From Marivita geojedonensis (GTDB lineage: Bacteria; Pseudomonadota; Alphaproteobacteria; Rhodobacterales; Rhodobacteraceae), in contig NZ_JFKC01000001.1 in assembly GCF_002115805.1 (NCBI RefSeq), forward strand, positions 248,001 to 312,000: DNA of 64,000 bases, read 5' to 3'. Below are positions 38,632 through 47,658 of this stretch, in pieces; position 1 is the stretch's first letter, and every line of letters begins with the position of its first letter. The position numbers and the translations under genes were made by a program. Below the pieces are notes generated by a model that had not been told where the DNA came from, did not search any database, and saw only the letters and a program-made list of their open reading frames with translations.

Positions 38632-39664
38632 AGGCGCCCACACGAAACCCCGGCGGGATCGCATCTTTCCCTTCAAGCACCAGATCGGCCATGACCTCAG
38701 CCACCTTCGGGGCCATTCCGAACCCGATCTTGAAACCGCCATTGGCGATGAAATGCCCGTCCCGTCCGGGCCACTCCCCAAGCATCGGCGCGCGTGACCG
38801 GGCGCGCGGGCGCACCCCGGCCCAGCGGTCGACGACCGGCGCATCGGCCAGCACAGGCATCGCGGCAATCGCCCGCGCAATCAGATCGTCGCATTGCGTA
38901 TCCAAACCATCGGGGCTGTCGAACTCCCTTTCGCTGGTCGACCCAATCACAACCGTGCCGTTGGCATGCGGGATGATATGCAAACCATCGACAAACACCT
39001 GCGGCACGGGTCCGGCATCATAGGCCAAGGCCGCCGACTGGCCCTTGATTCCGGCACCGACGGATTTCCCGACCTCTTCAGACAGGGTTAAAAGCCCACG
39101 CCAGCCCGTTGCCCAGATCACCGCACCATGGTCCGGCGCTTCGGAAACAACCCCGACGCCCTTTGCATTTAACGCCGCAACCAACGCGGCACAGGCCTTT
39201 CTTGGGTGCATCCTTCCAGTCAGAGTGTCCCGAATGACGAAACCTGACGGCGACACAGGTGCAAAATCACCCGCCTTGTCCGCCGCAATCACCTCCCACA
39301 CCGCACGCCCCTGCCACAAGCTGCGCGCGCCGTCACAGCGCGCCCGCGCCAGATCCAAGGCATGATCGTCAGCGATCGGCTGCAACCGCCCTGTGCGCCC
39401 GTAGCCCGGATCGACACCACCAACCTCCTGCACCTCAGTCCAGAACGCTTCGGCCATGAGCAGGCTCTCCAGTTGAAACGCTTTCTTGTCGTTCCAATTC
39501 TCCGGCACGTGCGGCGCCAGGGCACCAACCAACCCACCGCTCGAGCCAGAACCTGCTCCGAACGGGTCCACCACCTGCACCCGCGCGCCGCGCTGCGTCA
39601 GAATCCATGCGATGCTCAGGCCAAAAATTCCCGCACCGCGCACCGTGATTTCGGGCATTGCCAT
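38624..39664 (-). CDS. FAD-dependent oxidoreductase (DAO family), possible MnmC oxidase part
   Basis: 346 residues from ATG 39664, eight bases after GGAG. FAD-binding VRGAGIFGLSIAWILTQRGA (GxGxxG) is at the N-terminus, followed by the DAO substrate domain (RTGRLQPIADDHALDL, VIGSTSEREFDSPDGL) and the C-terminal RPRARSRAPMLGEWPG and IANGGFKIGFGMAPKV. It oxidises an amine or amino acid. It lies head-to-head, 47 bases from mnmD, so it may supply the cmnm5U-to-nm5U oxidase activity that E. coli fuses to the methyltransferase in MnmC. Glycine-oxidase (ThiO)-type activity is the alternative. Confidence 0.85.
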   Translation of the reverse strand: MAMPEITVRGAGIFGLSIAWILTQRGARVQVVDPFGAGSGSSGGLVGALAPHVPENWNDKKAFQLESLLMAEAFWTEVQEVGGVDPGYGRTGRLQPIADDHALDLARARCDGARSLWQGRAVWEVIAADKAGDFAPVSPSGFVIRDTLTGRMHPRKACAALVAALNAKGVGVVSEAPDHGAVIWATGWRGLLTLSEEVGKSVGAGIKGQSAALAYDAGPVPQVFVDGLHIIPHANGTVVIGSTSEREFDSPDGLDTQCDDLIARAIAAMPVLADAPVVDRWAGVRPRARSRAPMLGEWPGRDGHFIANGGFKIGFGMAPKVAEVMADLVLEGKDAIPPGFRVGASM

Positions 39665-39711
39665 TCCGGTCTCTCCTCGCCAAGGTCGCGCTGTCGCTAA
39701 GGTATGTCATC

Positions 39712-40386
39712 ATGGAACTCCAGACGGAACCGCTCGACTGGCGCGACGGGGATATCCCTGTCTCCCGCCGGTTCGACGACCCCTATTTTTCGCTCGACAA
39801 CGGCCTCGCAGAAACGCGGTACGTGTTTCTGACGGGCAACGACCTGCCTGCGCGGTTTCGGGACGGGTTTCATATCGCCGAACTGGGCTTCGGCACGGGG
39901 TTGAACCTTCTGGCCACACTCGACCTCTGGCGGTCGGGCAAACAGCCAGGCACACTCCACTTCACCAGTTTTGAGGCGTTCCCGATGCAGGCGGATGACA
40001 TGATCCGCGCGCAGCAGGCGTTCCCGGAACTTGCCGCGATTGCCGAAGAGCTCGCCCCCTTCTGGGCCGAAGGCGCACGGCGCATCTCTCTGCCCGACCT
40101 GCACTTTACCCTTGTGGAAGGCGACGCACGCCAGACCCTGCCGACCATGCCCACCCCCGCCGACGCATGGTTCCTGGACGGTTTTGCCCCGGCAAAAAAC
40201 CCCGAACTCTGGGAGCCCGAGCTTCTCTCCAAAGTCGCCGAAAAAACCGCGCCGAACGGCACCGCCGCCACCTATACCGCTGCGGGACATGTGCGCCGCG
40301 CGCTTGACGCGGCGGGTCTCATCACCACCCGCATCCCCGGCTTTGGCCGCAAGCGCCATATGACCATCGCCCGGAAAGCCGCCTGA
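39712..40386 (+). CDS. mnmD: tRNA (mnm5s2U34)-methyltransferase, stand-alone MnmC N-domain
   Basis: 224 residues from ATG 39712 (AAGG is 12 bases upstream); a longer frame from 39658 would overlap the divergent gene. The DUF752/MnmC methyltransferase domain is complete: DWRDGDIPVSRRFDDPYFS, IAELGFGTGLNLLATLDLW (SAM motif I), and ADAWFLDGFAPAKNPELWEP. GFGRKRHMTIAR closes the domain. It methylates nm5(s2)U34 in tRNA wobble positions. In E. coli the domain is fused to the FAD oxidase; here that activity may be in the divergent neighbour. Its stop is one base before the DMT gene start. Confidence 0.92.
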   Translation: MELQTEPLDWRDGDIPVSRRFDDPYFSLDNGLAETRYVFLTGNDLPARFRDGFHIAELGFGTGLNLLATLDLWRSGKQPGTLHFTSFEAFPMQADDMIRAQQAFPELAAIAEELAPFWAEGARRISLPDLHFTLVEGDARQTLPTMPTPADAWFLDGFAPAKNPELWEPELLSKVAEKTAPNGTAATYTAAGHVRRALDAAGLITTRIPGFGRKRHMTIARKAA

Positions 40387-40387
40387 T

Positions 40388-41254
40388 ATGAGTGAGACCA
40401 ACAACCGTTTGGGCATCTGGCTCATGGTGGCGACCACCTTTGTTTTCGCCATGCAAGACGGACTGTCCCAGCATCTGGCAAGCGAATACAACGTGCTGAT
40501 GGTGGTGATGATCCGCTACTGGTTCTTCGCCGCCTTCGTGATGTTTGTCGCCAGCCGCCGTGCAGGTGGCCTGCGCGCAGCGGCGGCCACCACCCAGCCT
40601 TGGCTGCAAGGGTTTCGCGGGTTGCTTCTGGCGTCCGAGATTTGCGTGATGGTGCTTGGCTTCACCTACCTCGGCCTTGTCGAAAGCCATGCGATCTTCG
40701 CCTGCTACCCGCTGCTCATCGCCGCGCTGTCTGGCCCGATCCTGGGTGAACAGGTGGGTTGGCGGCGCTGGACAGCGATTGGCGTGGGCTTCATCGGTAT
40801 CCTCATCATCCTGCAACCCGGGTTTGGCGTCTTCTCACCACTGGCCATCATCCCCGCCGTTTCGGCGCTGATGTTCGCCCTCTACGGCCTCCTCACCCGC
40901 TACGCCGCCCGCAAGGACAGTGCAGCCACCAGCTTTTTCTGGACCGGCACAGTGGGGGCGGTGTTCATGACGCTGATCGGCATCTGGTTCTGGGAACCAA
41001 TGACCCCTGCGGATTGGGGCATGATGGCGCTGCTATGCGTGACGGGGGCCACCGGCCACTACCTGCTCATAAAATGCTACGACGTGGCCGAAGCCAGCGC
41101 CGTCCAGCCCTTCGCCTACCTGCAACTGCCGTTCGCGGCGAGCCTCGGTATTCTCGTGTTCGGCGAAGCGATCCGCCCCAACGTGGTGTTTGGCGCAAGC
41201 CTGATCGTCGGCGCGGGCCTATTCACCCTGTGGCGGCAGCGGCAAAAGGGTTGA
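40388..41254 (+). CDS. DMT-superfamily transporter (EamA type)
   Basis: 288 residues with ten hydrophobic segments arranged as two EamA repeats (about 10-140 and 150-285). The first repeat ends with HAIFACYPLLIAALSGPILG, the second with LQLPFAASLGILVFGEAIR; both contain the typical E near the last helices. It is an inner-membrane exporter of an unknown metabolite. It starts one base after the mnmD stop, so it is probably co-translated. The last 36 bases overlap the end of the convergent lytic transglycosylase gene. Confidence 0.9.
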   Translation: MSETNNRLGIWLMVATTFVFAMQDGLSQHLASEYNVLMVVMIRYWFFAAFVMFVASRRAGGLRAAAATTQPWLQGFRGLLLASEICVMVLGFTYLGLVESHAIFACYPLLIAALSGPILGEQVGWRRWTAIGVGFIGILIILQPGFGVFSPLAIIPAVSALMFALYGLLTRYAARKDSAATSFFWTGTVGAVFMTLIGIWFWEPMTPADWGMMALLCVTGATGHYLLIKCYDVAEASAVQPFAYLQLPFAASLGILVFGEAIRPNVVFGASLIVGAGLFTLWRQRQKG

Positions 41255-43183
41255 GCCCTTCAGCTCTTCCGAAAACGGCACCGGATGCGGGTCACGCCCC
41301 AGCCGGGCACGGTAGATCGGCAGGCTTTCGGTGACGCGCATCACGTAGTTGCGGGTTTCGGTAAAGGGGATGTGTTCGATCCAGTCGATCACATCCATAT
41401 CCCCGCGCCGGGGATCGCCCCGCTCCTGCATCCAGCGTTCGGGACGGCTTGGCCCAGCGTTGTAACCCGCCGCGATCATCACCGCATTGCCGTTGAACTG
41501 CTCGGCCAACCGTTCCAGATAGGTCGCCCCCAGCACCGCATTGTAGATCGGATCGGTCAGAAGCTTGGACTCGGAATATTCGACATCAAGCCACCCGGCC
41601 ACTTCCTGCGCGGTGCGGGGCATCACCTGCATCAGTCCCCGCGCACCGACAGGTGAGATCACACCCGGGTCGAATTCCGATTCCCGTCGGGCAATTGCCA
41701 AAACCAGTTCGGTCGGCACCGGATGCTCCAACTCGGCGACCCGATGCAGCGCGTAATACGGTGCATGTACCTCATGCCCGTATTGTGCAGCCCGCTTGCC
41801 CAGCATGACCTGCACATGCGGCAAGTTCAGATCTTCGAGCATCTGCCCCATCTGCCCGATCTGCTGTCGGTCCAGCGACTCGGCCAGATGGGTGAGGAAC
41901 CGTTCCGCCAGAACTTTTTCCTCGGCATCGAGCAACAGGATCGCGGCAGTAAAGACCGACGATTGGGTATATGGCGCATCGCGCCAATCCGGGAACACTT
42001 CTGTTCCGGACAAAAGCGGATCTGGCGGAAGTCCACCTGCCTCGGCTGCCAGCAAACCATAGAAAGACGTCTGATACTGCGCCCCGAATTCAAATGCCTT
42101 GGCCGCGCCTTCTGCATCGCCCGACGCCTCCAGCGCCCGGCCAAGCCAATAGCCGGCCCGACCAAGAGAAATCGGAGAGTCGACGCCGCCCCGCAGCGCG
42201 CGAAAATGCCCGGCGGCGCGCTCGGGCGCATCGAGGAACCGCAGGGAAAGGTAGCCCGCAAGCCACTCGAGATCGGCGAAGGACGACCCCTCTGTCAGAT
42301 GGTGTCCTGACGCGACCTCGTAAGCAGTTTGGTATTGCTGATCCCACATCAACCGGCGGACAAGATCGTCCCGCTGCCGCGCCCAGATATCGGGTCGCCC
42401 AAGCGTTTCCGGTGATGACGACCGAGCCAGCAGCAATTCGACGGCATCCGCCGTACGGCCCTTGCGTACCCGCCACGCAAAACGCTCGTAGGCCAGTCCG
42501 GCATCCGCGCTCAGCGCGGCAGGCACCGCTTCGATGCGCGTATCGACTCCCGGTGCGTCTGCCCGCAGCGCCATTCGCGCTTCCGCCAGCGCACGCCAGT
42601 CCTCGCCGACAACCGGAAGCATCGCGCGCGCGTTGCTGTCCCATCCGTTCCAAAGCATCACGTCCAGCCGTTCTGTGTGATGCGGTGCAAGAAGCGGACC
42701 ATACGCAGACAGAAACGCCGCATGCTCCTCGGTTGTGAGAGGAAGTCGCCGCCAGGCCTCGAGGATGACAGCGTTTGCCGAATCGCGGTCATCGGCCGTC
42801 AACAACGCGCGCGCCAGGGACAAGGCGCCCGCACCGGTTTCTGGCACGTGGTCTGCGTAAAAAGCCCGGATCGCTTCCGCCGAAGCGGAGGTCATAGCGC
42901 CTTCGCTCTTTTCGCGGAGATAGGGCAGCCCCGGCCAGTCAGGATTGCGCGACAGGAAATCCTGAACCTCGCGCGGCGACCCAAGCCCGGCGCGCAGGTA
43001 GTGCCAGAGAATAACGTCCAAAGCGGCCTGCCCGTCACCGCGGGCCTCGATCTGCGCCGCGGCCCAGTTTCCCTCGCGCATCAGGTCCATCGCGCGCTCA
43101 AGCGGACGCCCACCGTCCTGGGCCAGCACTGACAGCGGCAGGACGAGCAGAGCCAGTGTCAGGATCGCGATACGCCGAAACAT
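41219..43183 (-). CDS. Soluble lytic murein transglycosylase, exported
   Basis: 654 residues from ATG 43183; starts at 43192 and 43201 (GTG) are possible and would lengthen the signal peptide (RRIAILTLALLVLPLSVLAQ). Residues about 30-480 are alpha-helical Slt70-like repeats forming the ring. The catalytic SLT domain (about 495-620) has LAIARRESEFDPGVISPVGA with the catalytic Glu, GLMQVMPRTA, and MIAAGYNAGPSRPERWMQ. It cleaves peptidoglycan glycan strands with 1,6-anhydro product. Divergent from dapA. Its last 36 bases overlap the DMT transporter gene tail to tail. Confidence 0.95.
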   Translation of the reverse strand: MFRRIAILTLALLVLPLSVLAQDGGRPLERAMDLMREGNWAAAQIEARGDGQAALDVILWHYLRAGLGSPREVQDFLSRNPDWPGLPYLREKSEGAMTSASAEAIRAFYADHVPETGAGALSLARALLTADDRDSANAVILEAWRRLPLTTEEHAAFLSAYGPLLAPHHTERLDVMLWNGWDSNARAMLPVVGEDWRALAEARMALRADAPGVDTRIEAVPAALSADAGLAYERFAWRVRKGRTADAVELLLARSSSPETLGRPDIWARQRDDLVRRLMWDQQYQTAYEVASGHHLTEGSSFADLEWLAGYLSLRFLDAPERAAGHFRALRGGVDSPISLGRAGYWLGRALEASGDAEGAAKAFEFGAQYQTSFYGLLAAEAGGLPPDPLLSGTEVFPDWRDAPYTQSSVFTAAILLLDAEEKVLAERFLTHLAESLDRQQIGQMGQMLEDLNLPHVQVMLGKRAAQYGHEVHAPYYALHRVAELEHPVPTELVLAIARRESEFDPGVISPVGARGLMQVMPRTAQEVAGWLDVEYSESKLLTDPIYNAVLGATYLERLAEQFNGNAVMIAAGYNAGPSRPERWMQERGDPRRGDMDVIDWIEHIPFTETRNYVMRVTESLPIYRARLGRDPHPVPFSEELKGSTLLPLPPQGE

Positions 43184-43314
43184 GACTTGCATTTTCCCCA
43201 CTGAAACAGGATAGACGGCTCGCTATAGGATAACCCGCCCCCCGCGGCCTTCAACTCACATTCGCGGGACAGGCGTTACGGCACTCGTGCCACCAACAAA
43301 GAAGGAGCGTGACA

Positions 43315-44190
43315 ATGTTCAAAGGGTCAATGCCTGCACTGGTCACACCGTTCAAAAACGGTGCAGTGGATTTTGACACGCTCAAACGCCTCGTGGACTG
43401 GCATGTCGATCAGGGCAGCCATGGTCTCGTGCCTGTGGGCACAACGGGCGAAAGCCCGACCCTCACCCACGAGGAACACGAAGAAGTCGTGACGTTCGTT
43501 GTCGAGGCCGCGGCAGGACGTATCCCCGTCATCGCCGGTGCCGGATCGAACAACACCGAAGAAGCGATCCGCTTTCTGCAGCATGCCGAAAAAGCAGGCG
43601 CGCAGGCGGGTCTTGTCGTGACGCCCTATTACAACAAGCCGACACAGGATGGGTTGATCCGGCATTTCACAATGCTGCACGATTCCTGCGAGCTGCCGAT
43701 CATCATCTACAACATCCCCGGCCGCTCGGTTGTGGATATGACACCCAAGACCATGGGCGAACTGGCGAAACTGCCGCGCATCATCGGGGTCAAAGATGCG
43801 ACTGGCGATCTCGCCCGCGTCTGCGCACAGCGTATCACCTGCGGCACCGACTTCGTCCAGCTTTCCGGTGAGGACGCGACCGCGCATGGTTTCAACGCGC
43901 AAGGCGGCGTAGGCTGTATCTCGGTCACGGCCAACGTGGCCCCGGCGCTGTGTTCACAGATGCAGGAAGCAACACTGGCCGGTGACTACATCACCGCGCT
44001 GGAGCTTCAGGACCGGCTTATGCCGCTGCATCACAGCATCTTCGTGGAACCGGGTCTGTGCGGCGCGAAATACGCCATGAGCCGCCTGGGACTGTGCGAA
44101 GAAGAAATGCGCGCGCCGCTCTTCCCTGTGTCCCAGCCGACGCGCGATCTGATCGACAATGGGTTGCGCCACGCAGGTCTGCTCAACTGA
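43315..44190 (+). CDS. dapA: 4-hydroxy-tetrahydrodipicolinate synthase
   Basis: 291 residues from ATG 43315, seven bases after AAGGAG. The (beta/alpha)8 barrel has [49 protein letters not shown], and the Schiff-base lysine in [10 protein letters not shown]. It condenses pyruvate with aspartate semialdehyde, the first committed step to diaminopimelate and lysine; dapB, the next enzyme, lies at 53631-54449 in this window. It has its own terminator at 44255-44286. Confidence 0.97.
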   Translation: MFKGSMPALVTPFKNGAVDFDTLKRLVDWHVDQGSHGLVPVGTTGESPTLTHEEHEEVVTFVVEAAAGRIPVIAGAGSNNTEEAIRFLQHAEKAGAQAGLVVTPYYNKPTQDGLIRHFTMLHDSCELPIIIYNIPGRSVVDMTPKTMGELAKLPRIIGVKDATGDLARVCAQRITCGTDFVQLSGEDATAHGFNAQGGVGCISVTANVAPALCSQMQEATLAGDYITALELQDRLMPLHHSIFVEPGLCGAKYAMSRLGLCEEEMRAPLFPVSQPTRDLIDNGLRHAGLLN

Positions 44191-44254
44191 ACGGAACCAA
44201 ACTGTTCTAAGCGTGTGGCAACTCCTTGCACGGATCTTGCCTCCGGAAATGACA

Positions 44255-44286
44255 AAGGCCGCGCAAACTAGGCGCGGCCTTTTTTT
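44255..44286 (+). terminator. dapA terminator, probably bidirectional
   Basis: AAGGCCGCGC and GCGCGGCCTT form a 10-bp stem with a 7-base loop, followed by T to 44286. On the minus strand it is followed by TTTGTC, so it can also serve the M16 operon. Confidence 0.92.
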
Positions 44287-44300
44287 ACCAGGCGGTAAAA
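44283..44300 (-). repeat. TTTTACC hairpin after the M16 operon
   Basis: TTTTACC-N4-GGTAAAA, a perfect 7-bp palindrome directly after the stop of the second M16 gene. On the minus strand the surrounding text CTGAATTTTACC...GGTAAAA closely resembles the text after purH (CTGAATTTGACC...GGTAAAA, 48150-48181). Confidence 0.5.
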
Positions 44301-44301
44301 T

Positions 44302-45609
44302 TCAGGACTCAAGCCCTTCCGGCTGACCCACCACAACAAACCGCAGAGCCTCGGGCTTGAGAATACGTGCCGCGACACGCTTGATATCGTCCAAAGTGAT
44401 CGCCTCGACCTTCTCATTGCGCGTATTCACATAGTCCACTGGCAGATCATCCATCTGCATCCCGACCAGAATGTTGGCGATCGGCCCATTCCCATCGAAC
44501 CGCAGAGGATAGGCACCCGTCAGATAGGTTTTGGCGCTCGCCAATTCCTCTTCGGTTACGCCATTCTCTGCCATTTTGGTCCACTCTTCACGGATCACCT
44601 TGATGGCTTCCGCTATTCGGTCGTTTGCGCTCGACACACGGCCGAGATACAGCGCCGCATGGTCCTTGGGCACCAGATAGCTGTAGACGCCATAGGTCAA
44701 ACCCCGCTTTTCCCGAACCTCTTCCATCAGGCGCGCCTCGAATCCGCCTCCTCCAAGGATTTCGTTAAGCACATAGGCTGCAAAGAAATCCGGATCGTCG
44801 CGCGCGATACCCTCATGGCCGAAAATGGCGACGGATTGCGGCACGTCGAACGGGACCACGGTCACCCCGGCTTCGGTTGACACATCCACATCCGCCGGCT
44901 GGGCGGCACCGGTTTCGGGCAAATCGCCCAGAAGGGTGTCGAGCATCGCAGCCAGATCGTCTGCCGTAATATCCCCGGCTGCGCCGACATAGACACGATC
45001 ACGGGCAAGTGCCCCGGCGTGCGATTCGATCAGATCGTCACGGGTCAGTGCCGCAACGCTCTCCTCTGTTCCTTCAAGAGCAGAGCCATAGGGATGATCG
45101 CCAAATACCATCCGGTCGAACTCTCGCCCGACGATGGTATCGGGGTCCTGCGCGTCGGAACGGATCACCGACACGATCTGGGCTTTCACCCGATCAATCG
45201 CATCCTGATCAAAGCGGGGCTGCGTGATGGCAGAGCGCAGAAGCGCCAGCGCTGCAGCCCGGTTCTCGGTCAGAAACCTTGCGGAAATCGACACGGCGTC
45301 GTCACCGACGTCAAACTCGAAACTAGCTGCAAGCGACTCGGCCTGTTCGGCGAAGGCACGGGCATCCAGATCACCGGCCCCTTCCTCAAGCAGACCGACC
45401 ATCAGATTCGTGGCGCCTCTTTTACCGGGCAGGTCCAACGAAGCCCCACCTTTGAACCGCAGTTCCAGCGCGACAAAGGGGATCGATTCTTCCTGAACAA
45501 GCCACGCGTCGATACCGCCGGGGCTGGTCACTTCGGTAATGTCGATCTCGGCCCGCAGCGGCGCGGCTGCCAGCATCAAGAAGGCGATCAGGGAACCGAA
45601 TACCTTCAT
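44302..45609 (-). CDS. M16 family peptidase-like protein, probably inactive partner
   Basis: 435 residues, with a signal peptide (KVFGSLIAFLMLAAAPLRAE). The M16 fold is clear: FVALELRFKGGASLDLPGK, ILGGGGFEARLMEEVREKRG with the C-terminal R/Y site, and YGVYSYLVPKDHAA. The HxxEH zinc site is replaced: the aligned region reads NLMVGLLEEGAGDL, so no catalytic His pair is present. In heterodimeric M16 peptidases one subunit is catalytic and the other supplies substrate-binding residues. It overlaps the catalytic partner gene (ATGA), consistent with a 1:1 periplasmic heterodimer. Confidence 0.92.
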   Translation of the reverse strand: MKVFGSLIAFLMLAAAPLRAEIDITEVTSPGGIDAWLVQEESIPFVALELRFKGGASLDLPGKRGATNLMVGLLEEGAGDLDARAFAEQAESLAASFEFDVGDDAVSISARFLTENRAAALALLRSAITQPRFDQDAIDRVKAQIVSVIRSDAQDPDTIVGREFDRMVFGDHPYGSALEGTEESVAALTRDDLIESHAGALARDRVYVGAAGDITADDLAAMLDTLLGDLPETGAAQPADVDVSTEAGVTVVPFDVPQSVAIFGHEGIARDDPDFFAAYVLNEILGGGGFEARLMEEVREKRGLTYGVYSYLVPKDHAALYLGRVSSANDRIAEAIKVIREEWTKMAENGVTEEELASAKTYLTGAYPLRFDGNGPIANILVGMQMDDLPVDYVNTRNEKVEAITLDDIKRVAARILKPEALRFVVVGQPEGLES

Positions 45610-46949
45610 TGTGTCACCTCCTCGGCCGTACGCAAAAAGCCGGTTACGGCATTGTCCCGATCAAACACGTCACGGGCTGCTGCGATAATTTCTTCGGGAG
45701 TTATGGATTGCAGAATCTCAGGCCATTCGTGCACATCGTCAATGGTCAGCCCCGAGGTCAGCGCCGCGCCGTAGCGGCGTGCAAGGGAATTGGAGCTGTC
45801 GAGCTCATAGACCTGCGCCGCGCGCAGCTGGAACTTGATCCGATCCAGCTGAGCCTCATCGACCCCGGTTTCAAGGAATTCCGCAATCACCCTGTCCATG
45901 TCCGCCTCGGCGGCTTCGAGGCTGACGCCCTGAGCGGGCACATTCACAACGCCGAAGGTCGTGTCGTCGAGTGAGAGACCGCTGTAGAACGCACCGGCGT
46001 AGACCGCACGTTTTTCCTCGAACTGCAGTTTCTGTGGCAGGACCGAAGTCTGCGACCCGCCCAGAACCTCCGCCAGAAGGGTCAGCGCTGCGGCCGTCCG
46101 CTGATCACCCGGATCCCGCTCGGGCGCCAGATAGGTCCGCATGACATAGGGCTGGGCGACACGGGGATCTTCAAAAGAAATCCGGCGTTCAGCCATCTGC
46201 GGAGGCTCTGACGGACGAACCCGTTCCGGGAGAGCGTCATTGCGCGGGATGGGTCCGTAATGTTCCTGAGCCAGAGCCAGCACCTCGTCGGGCAGGACAT
46301 CGCCCGCGACCACGAGAACCGCATTGTTCGGTGAATAGAACTGGCGGTAGTAGGCCAGAGCATCGTCCAGATCGAGCGACACCATCTCGTGCCGCCAGCC
46401 GATGATCGGCGTGCCGTAGGGGTGATTGAGGTATTGCGCCGCCATGCGCTGTTCCCGGAACAGCGAACCGGGATCGTTCTCGACCCGCTGGTTGCGCTCC
46501 TCGATGATGACATCGCGTTCGGTCAGAATGTCCTCACCATCCAATTGGAGGTTCTTCATCCTATCCGCTTCCATTTCCATCATCAGGCCAAGCCGGTCTG
46601 CAGCGACACGCTGGAAATAGGCGGTGTAGTCAAAGCTGGTGAACGCGTTGTCCGTGCCACCGTTGGCGGCCACCGTTTCGCTGAATTCTCCGGGAGCCAG
46701 TTTCTCTGTGCCCTTGAACAGCAAGTGTTCCAGAAAGTGGGCCACTCCGGAAACGCCGGGCTGTTCATCGGCTGAGCCAGCACGGTACCAGACCATATGG
46801 ACCACGGCAGGTGCGCGGTGATCCTCGATCACAACCACATCCATCCCGTTGTCCAGTTGGAAGGTGGTGACCTGATCTTCTATGGTCTTGGCGCTGAGCG
46901 GTGCAGCGGCAAGTAGACACGCACCGGCAAGAGCCATCAGGCGACGCAT
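45606..46949 (-). CDS. M16 family zinc peptidase, catalytic partner
   Basis: 447 residues from ATG 46949, after GAGGA. The signal peptide ends around AAAPLSAK. The inverted zinc motif is HFLEHLLFKGTEKL (HxxEH), with the distal Glu in the ILTERDVIIEERNQRVENDP region. ANGGTDNAFTSFDYTAYF and a second M16 half (about 230-430) follow. It should be a periplasmic oligopeptidase in the processing-peptidase-like subfamily. First of two coupled M16 genes; upstream on the same strand is the DUF3035 lipoprotein gene. Confidence 0.95.
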   Translation of the reverse strand: MRRLMALAGACLLAAAPLSAKTIEDQVTTFQLDNGMDVVVIEDHRAPAVVHMVWYRAGSADEQPGVSGVAHFLEHLLFKGTEKLAPGEFSETVAANGGTDNAFTSFDYTAYFQRVAADRLGLMMEMEADRMKNLQLDGEDILTERDVIIEERNQRVENDPGSLFREQRMAAQYLNHPYGTPIIGWRHEMVSLDLDDALAYYRQFYSPNNAVLVVAGDVLPDEVLALAQEHYGPIPRNDALPERVRPSEPPQMAERRISFEDPRVAQPYVMRTYLAPERDPGDQRTAAALTLLAEVLGGSQTSVLPQKLQFEEKRAVYAGAFYSGLSLDDTTFGVVNVPAQGVSLEAAEADMDRVIAEFLETGVDEAQLDRIKFQLRAAQVYELDSSNSLARRYGAALTSGLTIDDVHEWPEILQSITPEEIIAAARDVFDRDNAVTGFLRTAEEVTQ

Positions 46950-47071
46950 CGGCAATCCTCCTCAATTTTGAAATAAGGTACGATGCGGACAGCCAAGTTC
47001 AAGCGTGCCAACAGGATCGTGAGCAAGTCAGGCTCTGAAAGCCCCGGAGCCCGGCAATATCGCTTAAGGAT

Positions 47072-47599
47072 TTAGCGCGGCGGAGCCGAAGGTGTCTGCG
47101 CCCCGGCCTGGCGCGCCGCTTCGAGCGTCCTGTAGGGGTCGAGGATCTGGCTGCGATAGATGCGGTTGTAAGTGTCCTGAGGCACAAGCCGCCAGTTGAA
47201 CAGCGACCGCCGCTCCCGGAACGCCTGATCCGCCTCTGCAAGTTCCTCGCGGATGTTTGCCTGACGGCCGAAACGGGAAACACGTGCAACCAAAGCCTGA
47301 TCCCCGGCACCGATCCCTTGCTGCGGGTCAAGCCGCGCGGGAGATCCGCCAAGCGCTGCAACCGCGTCTTTCAGCGGCGTCTGGTCAGTCCGGTTGCTGC
47401 CACCCGGCGTCGGAGTCGGCAGTTCTGTCAGGCTTTCCGGTGCCTGCAACGGCTTCGGTGGAACAATCGAAAATTCTTCCGGAGTCCCGTTGGGATTGCG
47501 CAATTGGCGCAGATTGGTGTCCCGATCCGCCGTGTCCTGACGCGATCCGCAGGCGGTCAAAACCACCAATGCCAGTATGATCAATGCGCGCGGCATCAT
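47072..47599 (-). CDS. DUF3035 lipoprotein
   Basis: 175 residues from ATG 47599 (47596 and 47629 are alternative starts). A lipoprotein signal peptide ends in the lipobox LVVLTACGS, with the Cys about residue 16. The mature part is proline-rich and polar (IVPPKPLQAPESLTELPTPT), then helical (IREELAEADQAFRERRSLFN) and ends LDPYRTLEAARQAG. It is a family restricted mainly to alphaproteobacteria, with no known role. It lies directly downstream of lspA, whose product is needed to mature such proteins. Confidence 0.85.
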   Translation of the reverse strand: MMPRALIILALVVLTACGSRQDTADRDTNLRQLRNPNGTPEEFSIVPPKPLQAPESLTELPTPTPGGSNRTDQTPLKDAVAALGGSPARLDPQQGIGAGDQALVARVSRFGRQANIREELAEADQAFRERRSLFNWRLVPQDTYNRIYRSQILDPYRTLEAARQAGAQTPSAPPR

Positions 47600-47658
47600 G
47601 CTGTCTGCCCGCCTCCGTAGTCGCCTCATCCCTGCTTTAACGCATCATGCCGCACTCG

